This document shows, piece by piece, positions 20,409-33,156 of a stretch of 64,000 nucleotides of DNA. The notes beneath the pieces were generated by a model. It worked only from the letters and a program-made list of their open reading frames with translations. It was not told where the DNA came from and did no database searches. Made by a program: the position numbers and the translations under genes. The DNA comes from Cladopsammia gracilis. Lineage: Eukaryota; Cnidaria; Anthozoa; Scleractinia; Dendrophylliidae. The stretch is from assembly GCA_022457155.1 (NCBI GenBank), contig JAJGOT010001070.1, forward strand, positions 20,512 to 84,511, written 5' to 3'. Every line of letters begins with the position of its first letter. The first letter of the stretch is position 1.

Positions 20409-20571
20409 GTAATAATATACATGCAAAAATTTCTGCATTATGATTGGCTGAGAGAATGTCAATTAATCCCAAACAGTGCAGAAAGAATTGAGTGCAAAAA
20501 GGTGAAATTGAGTGCAAAAAGTTGAAATTAAAATGATTGACAGGTAAGTCGCAATCTCGTATCAAAACAAA

Positions 20572-21100
20572 ATGGCGGACAGATTGGCAGAGAGCAATGA
20601 TATTTTAATTGAAAGTTTGAAGGAAAATGCAAAGAACAAAAACACACAACAAAGTACAAACAACTGGCTCAACGTTTGGAAGACGTGGGCAGCACAAAAG
20701 GGCCATGACGAAATTATATTGAAAGCTACGAACCGGAGCTGAGCTGAGCTGAATAAAATCCTCGAGGATTTTTTAATACGCAACAGTTCGAAAGAGAGAC
20801 GGGGAGGATTACGAGCCTGACAGCCTTCGCTTAATGTTAACTGCTATTGACCGGCATCTAACGGAAAAAGGTTACAAACACTCGATAATTCGCGACAGAG
20901 AGTGAAAAGTTCAAAACAGAGGGAAAAGTCCGGCTACTTCGGCAAGAAGGCAAAGGCAAGCGACCAAACAAATCACGAAGTCTAACATTCACTTTGCTGT
21001 GGCAAAGTGTAATAAGTTTGGAAAGGGAAGTCCACAACAAGTCCTGGTCCAAACAGTTTGGTGGCTCCTGACCCAGTATTTTGTCTTGGTTCCAACTGAT
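20572..21100 (+). pseudogene. Crypton-type tyrosine recombinase relic (QRICH1/KIAA1958/ZMYM-like)
   Basis: From ATG 20572, one frame reads NTQQSTNNWLNVWKTWAA, stops in a duplicated GAGCT stretch, resumes as DYEPDSLRLMLTAIDRHL with EKGYKHSIIRDRE in another frame, and ends as QQVLVQTVWWLLTQYF near 21085. These blocks, in this order, are the N-terminal and SAM-like region of the DUF3504-type tyrosine recombinases domesticated in QRICH1, KIAA1958 and ZMYM proteins and abundant as Cryptons in corals. At least two stops and frameshifts and the missing catalytic C-terminal half make it dead. The family assignment is from memory of conserved blocks, not a search. Confidence 0.75.
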
Positions 21101-21439
21101 GGTATTCAGAAACGTTTCTTTGAAACTGTTGATTCTTCTTTTGAAACCATAACGAGTATGAGCTCTTTCACTCTTTGAAATGTGTTGACACCATGCTTTT
21201 CGGCTTTTATCAAAGCGAAAACACTGTTGAATAATTTTGCAGCCTGCTTTGAGAACTTGTTCTTTTTCGACTGAGCAAAGATATTTTTAACCTGTAAGTT
21301 TCCAACGCACACTATGTCAATCAAGCTTGTCATTTTTTTAACTAATGGTGTTATTGTAGGCGGAGCGCGGTAACCCATGACAACTTTGACTAGAAATAAA
21401 AACAGCACTTTGGAAATTTTTGCATGTATGTTATTAACA

Positions 21440-21448
21440 AGTAATCAC

Positions 21449-21484
<36 letters not shown>

Positions 21485-21530
21485 TTGTGCTCATTTATTC
21501 CAAATTGCACTCGAAATCATGTGATTACCT
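21440..21530. repeat. Long hairpin, arms about 43 bp
   Basis: AAGTAATCACATGATTT to AATAAGCAC pairs with its inverted copy ending at 21530, with few mismatches around a TTGT loop. It could be a minimal inverted-repeat element that inserted beside the Crypton-bearing element. Confidence 0.7.
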
Positions 21531-21812
21531 ATACAAATCTGAAATTTCAACAGTAAAAATCGGTGTAAAATCTCATTTATTACTTCTAAGAATACACGAC
21601 GTAAAATAGGTGAACTAAATATATCCCGTTTGAAAAAGATATATAGCTAGAGTTCACCATAATTTTCGTCGTGAGAAATTTGCCCTAATCCTAACCTTAA
21701 CCCTTCAAAGAGAAAAATAGACGAAACCATTCGATTTAAGTTTTAAACGCCGATTGCAATGCCATATTTCTCATTTTGTTTCTTTTTGCTGTCTTTAGCC
21801 GATATTTTAGTA

Positions 21813-23020
21813 GCGGAGCACTTGCCAGGCCGAAGGCCTGGCTGCGCAGCTCCATACTCATAGAACCGATGCTCTTCATTTTTCATGGTCATGGCTAGCG
21901 GAATGTTTCGCGGGCGCGCGTGTGCCGACGCCGCCCTCCGCCGTCGCGCAGGACTAGCTTGCCTTCGCGCAGGACTAGGTCGCGGGCGCGTATGACGTCT
22001 GAAAACATGCGCGTACGACGTCATGTTGAAACCAAAGCGAGGCTTTGTTTTTCGTGCGGTTACACGGCCGAATGTCACGTCAGCTGGAAAAACACTTTGA
22101 TGTTTTACTGTGAATTTACTAAGCGGAGAAAACCGTTTAAATTAAAGGCGTTATTTCCCTGAATATTTCGCGGTTTGCTACTCAAGACAAGGATACTAAT
22201 TAAGGGATACTCAGAAGCCGCTTTAGTGTAAAAAGACGAGCTTTCAGGGATAAAATCTTGTTTTTTATCAATGCGGGAGATGTTTGTTTTCTACGGATTT
22301 CAGAACCAGAAGCGGAGATTTGAATTTCCAAGCAAGCGAGGGACTAAAGGTAAAACAGATTACTGTTTTCGATGAGAATTTATGTTGATATCAATCTGTG
22401 AGTGACTTTTTATTGATGTTATTGTTAGTTTTGGAGAATTGATTTTAAAACGTGCTTGAATTCAGTTGTATCGATCTCTTGAATTTCATCGAAGAAAGCT
22501 TGAACTCGATGAGCTATAATTAAATGGTACGCGTTTTGCTTTTAAACGTAAACTAATGGAGATTTCAATAAATTTTTTCGAAAGAAGATTGTGTTGTCCA
22601 TTTTTATGTGTTTGTTCATTCATTAGATAGATTTAAAAGCGATTTTATATAAACAAAACAAGACTGATTTTATAGTACAGTTCCATCTTCACTCGCATCG
22701 CCTTATGCAAATATGTTTGTGTATTTTTGCAATTTCTGATTTTCAAATCAGTTTCTCGAGCAATTTTTGACAAACAAAAACTGTATTTTATTCGGAAAGT
22801 AGTGGTACTAGTTATTCCAGACAGAGAAAAGTTGTTTTTGTGAACTTTTGTACGGTCTATAAAAATGTACTGTGCAGACGGTCGCGTAATACTGTTTTTG
22901 AGAATTGCTAAAATTGAAAATAGCCCGTTCGTCAATCTTAATTCTTGTGCTTCCAACCTTTCACCTTAGTTAAGCTTGTCCAAAGTGCGACGCTGTTAGG
23001 CTTGGGCTATCTATATATAT
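21813..23020 (+). mobile_element. Dispersed GCGGAGC element, copy 1, TA-flanked
   Basis: Starts GCGGAGCACTTGCC and ends near CTATCTATATATAT, flanked by TA at 21811-21812 and 23021-23022. The paralog at 44911-44925 (TATTTTAGTAACGG) is the empty site with one TA. Other copies: 31892-33062, 56563-58136 and, inverted, 40765-41770. No inverted termini and no coding capacity are apparent. The first 300 bp are GC-rich with several CG-containing ATGACGTC motifs; the rest is AT-rich. Confidence 0.7.
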
Positions 23021-23579
23021 TAACGATGTTGTCAAAGGAGATCATGATGGCATTTCGATTGGCGCGATGTGACGATTTAATTTTCAAAGAAGTCGTCCAG
23101 TTGTGCAGAGACTGAAGCCATGCATATTTTATATAAAATGATTTGACTTTCGTCAACCGCCGTGGTAAAACAGAGGAATTCGCCTTTTATGACTCTCAGT
23201 TTTTGTCCAAATCTGAAATATTTCGGCAAAAAAGACCGGGTCAAAAACTTCTTTACTGCCAAAAATACACGACGTAAAATAGGTAAACTAACTCCACATA
23301 AAAAAAAGGTTTACCATTTTCTTCGTCATAAAAAAATTGCCTTTATCACTTATCCATCAAAAGACAAAAAAGTAAGGAGCCCTTCGTTTGAAGATCGAAG
23401 TTTCGATTAAATCGAGGTTATTCATCGAAAAGTTGTGTAATACGACGGGGTATACCGTATTTCAACAAGCTAGTTTTTATTTTTTAGAGCCTTTGAAAAA
23501 ACAAATCCTGACATGTAAAAATGCCTAGACGTATTACACAACTATTCGCTGAATAAGTTTCCTTATTAAACGGATTTAA
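23021..23579. repeat. Copy of a ~500-bp unit
   Basis: Contains CAAAGGAGATCATGATGGCA and ACGACGTAAAATAGGT, matching units at 44890-45350 and 45400-45950. No gene is supported; the small ORFs here are conserved only as repeat sequence. Confidence 0.6.
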
Positions 23580-24620
23580 CGGCTTACCTTAAAGAGAATC
23601 GAATCAGCTTGAGATGGCTTCTTGTGATAACTCAGTCGAGACCAAGGCCTTGACAGTTTTGCAACCGACGTTACGTTGGGTGTGTTAAATAATTAACAAC
23701 TATTCACCGAAGTGAAGGTGGGTAGTGGTGGATTGGTCGGTGCCTTTCAATAAACAAGGCAAGTTTGAAGTTGAAACTCGATTGAAACAGAAAAAAACAG
23801 CAGGTCGCTGGAGGGTTACTTGCTTTAAAAATTGTTGACGCTTTATGTTACTATCGTGTTCTTTCATTTCAGGGGCACCCAACGAACAATCTTTGGTAAA
23901 ATGTATTATTTTACTCAAATAAATTAAAATAAATTATATAAAAGCATATCGAGATGTTCTTCTTTGTTGTTGGGAAAAATATATCTGTTCCTTTTTCCCA
24001 GCATAACACATAGGGAAATTCCCAGCCAGCTGGATAAAAAAATGTCTGTTTCCCAGCCTGCAATTCAAAAAAAAAAAAATGAATAAATGAAAAAACAATA
24101 ATAATAAGTTACCAAAAGGGGCTTGGGAACTAATGAAACATTTAATGGCAAACTATTTGAAGCATTTTGTTTACTGTTTTGTACATTTACTGCCGTCTCG
24201 AACATAACCTCTAAGTACTGCTTAAATTTGTTACTACGAAGCTGAACCGTTTTAAGCCCCAAAGTATCCTCCGATTTTCTTCGATCCAGTCTCTTTTCGA
24301 TCTGCTCAAGTTAGCGAGCACAGTTTGTTCTTGCGACTCCTTTCTCAAGTCAACAAGCGCAAAAATGGTAATTAAAAAAAAAAATATGCACAGAATATTT
24401 TGCCAGCCAGCAAGAATTCCGCTGGGAACAGATAAAGTGAGGAACAGACTTGTTGGGTGCCCCTGTCATTTAAGGGGCTCCAAACGAGGAATGTTTAGAA
24501 AAACGCTTGGAATTGCCGTTGTACTGTTTTTCTAGTGCCTTGTTTAAAGGGAACTATGCGTTTGATCTTTTCCGTTCTGTATTCAGCTAAAATAATCTTA
24601 TCCCCCGAATTTTATACTGG
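23580..24620. repeat. Dispersed repeat block with hAT-like insertion
   Basis: The block from GTCGGTGCCTTTCAATAAA to GGGAACTATGCG occurs also at 14150-14395, 46470-46740 and 48550-48790. Here it is split by the element at 23870-24465. Confidence 0.65.
23870..24465. mobile_element. 596-bp hAT-like non-autonomous element
   Basis: Ends CAGGGGCACCCAAC and GTTGGGTGCCCCTG are perfect inverted repeats of the CAGGG type seen in hAT transposons. TCATTT flanks both sides (23864-23869, 24466-24471); hAT duplications are normally 8 bp, so two bases may have changed. There is no transposase. The inside contains repeated TTTCCCAGC motifs. Confidence 0.72.
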
Positions 24621-26100
24621 TCTCCCACGCAGCCGTTATTTGTCTCGTCACGCAACGGGGAGGAGCGTTGCGTGACGAGACAAATAACGGCTGCGTGGGA
24701 GACTACGAATTTACCAGCTGCTTTCTACTTTCCAACTTTCTTTCGTACCCAAACCGATATTTTTCATTCCTCCAAAAACAAAAAGCGTTATATTTTCCAA
24801 TGTTACCAACGTTTGACGGTTAAATTTCACTAAAGAATTTTTTTTTTGTTTATAGTGCAATTAATAACGAATTTTTAAGGCGACTAAGATCTTCTGAACT
24901 TATATATATATATATATATACTTACCATTTACACCTAATTCAATAAAGGTTGTTTTGGCAGTTGGTCATTGGTAATTGGGCTTTGGCATTTGGGCACACA
25001 GAACACAATGCAATGCTTTGCTTGAGTGACCACCAAACAATAGCTTCCCAATGACCAAAGCAACCTTTATTGAATTAAGTATATACACCTGGGTGGAGAG
25101 AGACAGTGTGGAGTAAAGTTTCTTGTCTAAGGAAACAACACGACGGCAGAGACCAGGCTTCGAACCACCGACCTTCAGGTTGAAAGTCCGACGCACTAAC
25201 CACTAGACCACCGTGCCACCCACTGACGCCTTAAGAAACAAAGGAGAAAATAAGTTCACAATAATAAGTTCGTGGGTCGTGGTTGAGACCGATCCAAAGA
25301 TACCGTTTGTTTTTGTTTTTAATGAAGTCCGTTGGTCTGTTTCCAAATTATGATTGAAGGAATAGCTAGGTTTAACGTAACTTGAGAGTTTGCCTGCACT
25401 CACGCCTTTTTTTCCAATGTCAGCTATTTTTAATTAGCATTAATTTCAAAAGAAAAAAAAAATGTATTAATGGTCTGAAAATAATGCTCCAGTTCTGTTA
25501 ACATTTATTATCATGTTAATTCACTGAAATGTTATTTTGTCTTCGGCTGCAGGTGACAAAGATGGAAATTACAGTTTGAAAAATAACAGTTTGTTTTGTG
25601 TGAAAAAAAAAAGAACTGGTTAACCGCGTCACCAATAGTAGCAAGATGGTGATTGGTGGAACTTAAAAATGGACGAATAAACATTATTTATATTTATTTA
25701 TTATTTATTAATAGCATTCTCCTGTTGATGTGTTTGTTGACCGTTGACATCATGTTGTTAGGGTGAAGTCTTTAAAGAGTGATCGACAGCTGTATAATTG
25801 TTTTTAATTAATATGTTAGTACATTTCGGTGTCGTAATATCTCGAACTATTTTTTAGCTTATTATGCTTTTCTACTGAAAAAAGAAACGTGAAGGAACTC
25901 AGTTTTGTATGAAATTCATGTTTGTGAGGGCATTTTCATAACATAGAATATTTTCTCTTAAAACTTGACAAAATTTTCAGCTTTAATTTTCCTCAGGTTA
26001 AACAAACACTGGCAAAATTAAGTCGCTAATTTGGCTTTTCGTAAGCTCAAAGCGTTTAAATAATATTGGAATAGTAGTCAAAGATACCTGTGAACGAGTC
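24621..26100. repeat. Dispersed multi-kilobase repeat, copy 2
   Basis: Same family as 13100-14395. It begins with an inverted pair around GTCTCGTCACGCAACG (24640-24690), whose single-copy counterpart at 55595 also has both arms. A (TA)n run lies at 24902-24921. A SINE interrupts it at about 24930-25220. Confidence 0.6.
24930..25220 (-). repeat. tRNA-derived SINE
   Basis: On the minus strand a tRNA-like head has an A box TGGTCTAGTGG (25210-25200) and B box GGTTCGAAGCC (25166-25156). The body includes a CTCTCTCCACCCAGGTGTAT stretch typical of metazoan SINE bodies. The sister repeat at 47460-47500 lacks this segment. The anticodon arm does not fold properly, so this is not a tRNA gene. The 3' part is folded back on itself (TTCAATAAAGGTTG near both 24945 and 25070). 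Confidence 0.75.
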
Positions 26101-28840
26101 ATATCTGCCTCATCTCTTGCTCACCATGATTCCCGCAGCTCTTTGCAAGTCACAGCGATGACGTCACAGTGATTCGGACGCGCGCCAAATAGAGCCACAT
26201 TATAACGCCATTAACAAAATTTCGAGAATACATGAAAAAGAGCGTTTCGCATTGTTTTGACACACTTTTACTGTTAAGTCACTCATAGAGAAACATTCCA
26301 CAGAGCGAAAATAAATTTTCGTTTCATGGGCACGTTAGCGACATTAACACGCGACCCACTGCCTTCAAAACAGTCGGGTAAAGTTGAGGTTTAGTGGACG
26401 TCAATCAAGACCAATCAAAGAAAAGCCGTTAAAATTATTTTAGACTCTGACGGGATTTCAAGCAAACAGAGCTAAAAAAAATCGACAATTTTACCTGATG
26501 AGAGAAGGTAAAACTTCCAAGCCAGTTTAAACAAAAAAAAAAAAGCTGCTGTTTGTAGTAACCGTATTTTTAGAATAAAACTTTTAAATTTCACTGCACG
26601 TGATAATTTACAACTCAGTGATGCATGATGAATTGTAGGCGGATCACAACTCATGAAGCCGCGGAGATCGTGTCTGAAAGTACACACGAGTGACCACGAT
26701 AGACCACGAGTGACCACGAGTGACTACGGGTGACCATGAGTAAGAATTCATCAAAATATTTTGCTGACGTCATAATGACGTCCTCATTACGTGATTTTAT
26801 CAAATAAACGCTATTTACCACTTTATCCTTTTATCAAAACGGCGGGTATCTGACAGGGGCTGAAGGGGCAGGGGCGGGAGCACCACCATTCGTACCCTTT
26901 AATCCCAGTTCCCTCCAATTTTTGCGCTTTTTGGGGTTTGCAAATTGGTTGGTAATGTTAAATCAACTAAACTGCAGATACCGTGAACGATCTATTGCGT
27001 CACATTGGATCAAATACAAACAGTGATAAGCAACAGTGGTGGTGGTGGTGGGCCGGGGGGGGGGGGGGGGGGTACTCGACAAAGTTTTGTACGGGGATGC
27101 TTCGCCCCGAGGTCCAAACCCTTATCCTTTCATATACCGTTTTTGACAGAAAAGGTAACCCTTTCATATACCTTTCATTATAAATGGTACCCCTTTCATA
27201 TACCTTTCATTGAAAATGGTACCCCTATCATGTAGCCTTTACGTGCGTCTGTTTGATATATTTTGAAACCCGCTCTTTATGTAATACATAAATCACAGTT
27301 TTCCCTACGTTTTTTATACTTCAACTCGTGTTTTCGCTACCCTTTTCTATTCTTCGTGAAATCCCTACCCTTTCATATACTTCAACTCGTGAAATCCCGA
27401 CCTTTTCACATACCTCCAGCCAAAAAAAGGTACCCCTTTCGGGCGGAGCATCCCCATATAGCCCATTTTAGGGAGTACCCACCCCCCCCCCGGGGGCCGA
27501 CCGTAGTGCCATTTCGAGAGAATGCCTTTTCACATTGTTTGATCGGTCCTTGGTTTTTTTTGCGATGTTACAATATTTCGGAAACTTTTACAGTCTTGAC
27601 ATCTAATAGATATTCCGCGATGTTCTCTAGAAGAGAAGATAAATATCGTAAGTAAGGTTGCTGCTGGGGTCCGTGTAGTAACATATAATAATAAAAAGAT
27701 AAAACATTTAACCCTCGGACGTACACGCAATCTTATACCCCCCACCGTGGTACAGGGGAGGGGGTGCAACCTTCCCGCTTGGGTTTTTGCGATGTTGCAA
27801 TATTTCGGAACTATTTTACATCTCATAGATAGTCCGCGATGTGCTCTACAAGAAAAGGTAAATATCGTACGTTGGGTTGCTGCTGGGGTCCGTGAAGTCA
27901 TCCAAAATGGCCGCCAAGACGGCCGCCATCTTGGATTTAACTAAAAATTCAAATTTATCGGGAAAATGTGTAAATCGCAAATATTGTTTGCTAGAGTTGC
28001 AAAATAACATACAATTAAACATTTTGATGCTTTTGGAAGCATTTTGTATGTTTTTTCACTGAAAAAAGGTGAAACACACGCATTTTTATTCAAAAATGGC
28101 TTGACCACATGTTACTTATGACGTAATATCTCGTTACCATAGCAACCGGTTGTCGCCAAACTTTACTAAAATGTTTCTTAAGGACAAATGAACAGGTACT
28201 AGAAACGGCATGTGCTAATCTTTAGTGGTCTTCAAAATATCGGAGAAAAACCTTACGGGGGGATGGCAACCCCCCCGTTTGTACAGGTAGTAGAAGAACT
28301 ACCAGAGTGTTGTGCGCGTGCGCGTGCTATGGCGTGTGCAACGAGACGGGTGATTTTGAATGGACAAAATTTAGTCACCTGCCCGTCCCTACAAGTAACA
28401 GTTTATGGAAAAAGTTTGGATTCTGATAGAACGTTTAAGAACAAGATAATATATGTGACGACAAAGGCGCAAAATATCGCAAAATATCTTGCAAAAAGAC
28501 TCTTGAGTGAAAAAAATTCTTGCATGGAAATTATGGTCTTTTATTTTAACCAATAAGTTAAAAAAAAATTCGACGACTTGGAAAAAAATTCTTACCCAAC
28601 AACCCACCTCTCCCCCTCCCTCCCTTCCCCCCCCCCCCCCCCCAATCCCTCCCCCTCCTCAAAAGTCAAATGGTTGGGACCCCTAGCTAGTAGGTTTTCT
28701 TTCTCAGGGATGTTTAATTAATACTTTAGGAGCGTTTATTTTTTATTTAGTAGGAGGGTGGTGCGCTATGAGGGGGAGGGGGCGTCCAACTTTTTTCAGG
28801 GAGCCTGCCCCCCCTCCCCTTAAACCATAAACTGTTACTT
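25740..28840. repeat. Segmental duplication, left part (copy 1)
   Basis: Aligned with 58140-61020. Within it, 26340-26850 is repeated in inverted form at 35030-35540, with a 10-bp TGACCACGAG minisatellite at 26684-26742 in each arm. 27050-27500 holds G- and C-runs and short ACCCCTTTCATATACC repeats. 28283-28440 is one arm of an inverted-repeat element whose other arm is seen intact only in copy 2 (60339-61127). No gene is supported. Confidence 0.7.
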
Positions 28841-31297
28841 ACAACACGGACAGAGAAGTCATCATGGGCAAGCATGGAACAGGGGTACAGAATGAGAACG
28901 GAGAGCTTTTTGCTGAATTCTGCACCTCCAATGACCTGGTCATTGGAGGCACCATCTTCCCCCACAAGACGATCCACAAGACCACCTGGACGTCGCCGGA
29001 TGGAAGAACGGCCAACCAGATCGACCACATTACCATCGGCAGGAAATGGCGAAGAAGCCTTCTCAACGTTCGAGTGATGCGGGGAGCCGATGTAGCCTCA
29101 GACCACCACCTCGTCATCGAAGCGCTTAAGATCAAGCTGAAAGCCTACAGAGACCAGGCAGAAAGACCATCCCACAAGTACAACGTGCACTGTCTGACAG
29201 AAACCGAAAAGATTACCGCCTTCAGATGTGAGCTGAGAAACAGGTTCAGCGCTCTCGATACATTAATTGACGAGACGATTGAGGAACACTGGCAAAACCT
29301 GAGAGAAACCTGGACAACAACATGCAACGAAGTCCTAGGGAGGAAGACCAGGAAACGGAAAGAGTGGATAACATCTGACACTTGGGACCTTATCACGGAC
29401 AGGAAACGCCTGAAAGACTTGATCAACCAGACAGGTGACCAACAACACAAGCGTGAACTGCAGGCTCAGTACTGGGATATCAACCGGCAAGTCAAGAGAA
29501 GTGTAAGAAACGACAAGAGGAGATTCATCCATGACCTCACGGAAGAAGCAGAAACAGCAGCTTGCAAACGAAACATGAAAAGACTGTACGAAATAACAAG
29601 GATGCTCTCCGGAAAAAACAATAACCCCATCAGACCGGTCAAAGACAAGAAAGGAGAAACCCTCACGAGAGAGGATGACCAAAGAGCAAGATGGGTGGAG
29701 CACTTCCAGGAGACACTCAACAGACCATCACCACCAGTCATGCCAGTCATTTTACCAGCAACCCAGCTACTTGACATTAACATCAACCCCCCAACCAAAA
29801 CCGAGATCATCAAGGCCATCAAGTCCCTCAAGTCCGGCAAAGCAGCAGGCCCTGACAGCATACCACCTGAAGCCCTGAAGGCTGATATCCAGACCTCCAC
29901 CGACATGCTGTACCCGCTCCTGAAGAAAATCTGGGAGTGAGATCGTGCCAGACGACTGGAAGAAGGGACACCTGGTGAAACTACCTAAGAAGGGGGATCT
30001 CTCATCCTGCAACAACTGGAGAGGCATCATGCTCCTGTCCATACCGGGAAAGGTTCTCACCAGGATCATCTTGGAGAGGCTGAAGACGGCATTGGACAAG
30101 ACACTCCGGGAGGAACAGGCAGGATTCCGCCAAGACCGATCCTGCACTGACCATATAGCGACGATGAGAATCATCATCGAACAGTCTCTGGAGTGGCAGA
30201 CCCCCCTGTACAGCGTCTTCATTGACTTTCAGAAGGCGTTCGACAGCGTCGACAGAGAGGTCATTTGGAAGCTGATGCACCACTACGGATTTCCACCGAA
30301 GCTCGCCAACATCATCCGACAGCTCTATGAAAATGCCACTTGCCAGGTAATCCACGACGGGAAACTGACAGAACCATTCACTGTACAGACCGGCGTCCGG
30401 CAGGGCTGCATTCTCTCACCAACAATCTTCCTGATGGTGATTGACTTGGTCATGCGGCAGTCGACAACAGGGAGGAGGACAGGGATCCAGTGGACCTTCA
30501 CCACACAGTTAGAGGACCTGGACTTCGCTGATGATATCGCCCTCCTCTCCCATAAACGTCAAGACGCCCAGGAAAAGCTGGACAGTGTTGCGGATGAAGC
30601 CGAGAAAACTGGGCTCAAGATCAACACAGGCAAGACTGAAGTCATGAGAATTAACCACAGACAGCAAACCCCTATCAAACTACACCAGGAAGTCATCAAA
30701 GAGGTTGACAAATTTGTTTACCTTGGCAGTGTAGTGAGCAAGGACGGGGGAACGGACGAAGACATCAAGAGCCGCATCAATAAAGCCAGGCATGCCTTTC
30801 GCACTCTGCGCCCAATCTGGAGATCCTCAGCACTGTCCCGACACAATAAGATCAGGATCTTCAACTCCAGCGTGAAGTCAGTCCTACTTTATGGTTCGGA
30901 GACATGGCGCACTACAAAGGCGAACTCTCACAAGCTGCAAACCTTCATCAATAGATGCCTACGTAACATCCTCAACATCAGATGGCCAGAGGTGATATCC
31001 AACGAGGACCTCTGGGAGAGCACAAGGCAGACCCCCATCGAGCAAGAGATCAAGAAAAGGAAATGGACTTGGATCGGACACACTTTGCGAAAGCCAACAG
31101 CGAATGTCACCAGGCAGTCCCTTGATTGGAACCCCCAGGGAAAGCGCAAAGTGGGCCGGCCAAGACAGACCTGGCGGAGGAGTACGCACGCTGAAATCAA
31201 GGCCGCCGGAACGACATGGGCCGAACTGAAGAGGACTTCTCGGAACCGAGTCCGCTGGAAGAGTGTGGTTGCAGCCCTATGTTCCCCAGGGAATTAA
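28841..31297 (+). pseudogene. Non-LTR endonuclease/reverse transcriptase, truncated and frameshifted
   Basis: The first frame (to 29940) holds the end of an APE-type endonuclease with NQIDHI and the SDHH motif (29098-29109), then a linker and the start of the RT. A frameshift near 29940 moves into the second frame (to TAA 31297-31295). That frame carries FIDFQKAFDSVDR (motif A), the GVRQGCILSP block, FADD (30524-30535), YLGSVVSKDGG and a C-terminal WIGHTLRKP...GRPRQTWRR region. The catalytic Asp residues of the RT are present. The N-terminal part of the endonuclease is missing and the frame is broken once, so it is inactive. The clade is probably RTE or a relative; I am not certain. Confidence 0.88.
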
Positions 31298-31335
31298 GAG
31301 GATTAAGTCAAGTCAAGTAAGTCAAGTATGTGAAT
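28841..31335 (+). mobile_element. 5'-truncated non-LTR retrotransposon
   Basis: Sequence departs from the duplicate at 61019 exactly at 28841, the point where the coding frame enters in mid-domain. It ends after the ORF with a short AAGTC-type microsatellite tail (31303-31330), as RTE-like elements do. The target site on the far side cannot be matched in the duplicate. Confidence 0.85.
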
Positions 31336-31891
31336 GTATAGTAGTTGAAGAGAAAAAAGTAATCGCTTTCAGAACGAAAGTGAAGTCCAGATGATTTAAT
31401 TGATTTCCGTCGGCCATCTTGGTGCCCCTCAAGATGGCGTTTCCTTACAAAGCTCTGTAAATTTGAGTAAAATGCTTGGGCGAATAATTCAACAACTAGA
31501 TACTGTACAGATCTGAGACTTAGCGAAGTTGTTTATTTGTTACTCTTTTATAACATTACAAACTCTTGGCTTCTTTCACTAAATCTTTTTGATTTAAAAA
31601 AAGTTTTTCTTGGTGTCCCTCGGGCAGGATGGCGTTTCCATACAAAGCTCTATAAATTTGAGTCGAATGCTTCGGCGAATAATTCAACAACGGGATAATG
31701 CACAGATCTGAGACTTGGGGAAGTTGTTTATTTGTTAGCCTTTTATAACATTACAAATTATTGGCTTCTTCCACCAAATGGTTTCGATTTTAAAAATTTA
31801 TTTCGCCCGATTGCGTGACGGTGCAAACCAAGATTATGTTATACGATGTTATATACAAGGAGAATTTCGCAATATAGAAGAATTAAGTAAT
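31336..31891. repeat. Diverged direct repeat of about 195 bp
   Basis: 31425-31600 and 31615-31780 share GATGGCGTTTCC, ACAAAGCTCT, AATTCAACAAC and TTATAACATTACAAA. No gene. Confidence 0.6.
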
Positions 31892-33062
31892 AGCGGAGCA
31901 CTTGCCGGGCCGAAGGCCTGGCTGCGCAGCACCATACTCATAGAACGTGTGTCTGTCATTTTTCATGGTCATGGCTAGCGGAATGTTTCGCGGGCGCACC
32001 TCCGTGACATGTGTCAGTCAGCAGTCAAGTCGGTCGCGCAAGGCAATTTCGCGGGCGCGTATGACGTCGCAAAACATGCGCGTATGACGCCACACGCGCG
32101 GCTACACAGTCGTCAGCTCTGTAAACACTTAAAGTTGGATCTTTCGAAGTGTTTAGCGGAGCAGTAAAGACGTTACTTCCCTGCATTTTTTCGCGGTTTG
32201 CTACTCCACACAGGGATACTAATTAAGGGATACTCAGAAGCCGCTTTAGTGGAAAAAGAAGAGCTTTCGGGGATAAAATCTTGCTTCGAGGAACCCTCAT
32301 ACGTTTTTATCAATGCGGGGGATGCCTTGTTTTTATTACGGATTTCAGAACCGAAGAAGCGGAGTTTTAATGAATTTCCAAGCAGTCCAGTGCCTTAAAG
32401 GTAAAATAAATCACATTTTTCGATGGAAATTTATGTTGATATCAATTTTTGATTGACTTTTCTTTTGTGTTTTGGAGACATGTTTATGAAACGTGCTCAA
32501 ATTAAGTCGTGCTGTTATCTTGAATTTCATCGAGGACAGCTTTGCCTGATGCGCTGTAAATCGTACGTGTTTTACTTTTATACATAAACTAATGAAGATT
32601 TGAACAAAATTTTCGAAAGAAGATTGTGTTGTCCATTTTTATGTGTTTGTTCATTCATTAGATAGATTGAAAAGCAATTTTATAAACAAAACAAGACTTT
32701 GATTTTATAGTTCAGTTCTATCTTCACTCGCATCGCCTTATGCAAATATGTTTGTGTATTTTTTCAATTTTGATTTCCAAATCAGTTTCTCGGGCAATTT
32801 TTGGCAAACAAAAACTGTATTTTATTCGGAAAGTAGTCGTATCTGTAATTCTAGACGGAGAAAAGTTTTTTTTTTTTGTGAACTTTTCTACGGTCTAAAT
32901 GTACTGTGCAGACGGTCGGGTAATACTGTTTTTTGAGAATTGCTAAAATTGAAAAATAGCCCGGTCGTCAGCTTCCGACCTTTCACCTTAGTTAAGTTTC
33001 ACCTTAGTTAAGCTTGTTCATAGTGCTTTGCTGTTAGGCTCTGCCTATCTATATATATTACA
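31892..33062 (+). mobile_element. Dispersed GCGGAGC element, copy 2
   Basis: Matches 21813-23020 from GCGGAGCACTTGCC to CTATCTATATATAT with numerous small differences. It is preceded by TA (31890-31891) and followed by TTAC. No coding capacity is seen. Confidence 0.65.
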
Positions 33063-33156
33063 GGATGTGACGAAATCGGAAACTAAAACGAAAAAGTATT
33101 ACATTTCATCACGTTTGTTCATGCCGTGTGGCTCAAAAGTATTACCTTTATAGATA

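Larger units (their letters stand above)
20409..21532. mobile_element. Insertion carrying a Crypton-like relic
   Basis: Compared with the paralogous locus at 44641-44660 (TTTCTATCACAAATCTG), about 1.12 kb is inserted here. Its left start TAATAATATACATGCA recurs inverted at 21421-21436, so an inner element with roughly 25-bp inverted ends spans 20409-21436. A separate 45-bp hairpin (21440-21530) follows. The inner part contains the recombinase relic at 20572-21100. Confidence 0.7.

Noticed and set aside
20558..20570. Intact domesticated recombinase gene
   Set aside because: Frame breaks and the absent catalytic half show it is a relic.
25150..25220. tRNA gene on the minus strand
   Set aside because: A and B boxes are good, but the anticodon arm does not fold and the sequence continues into a SINE body.
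28747..29135. Minus-strand ORFs overlapping the non-LTR element
   Set aside because: They are shadows of the endonuclease/RT frames on the plus strand.
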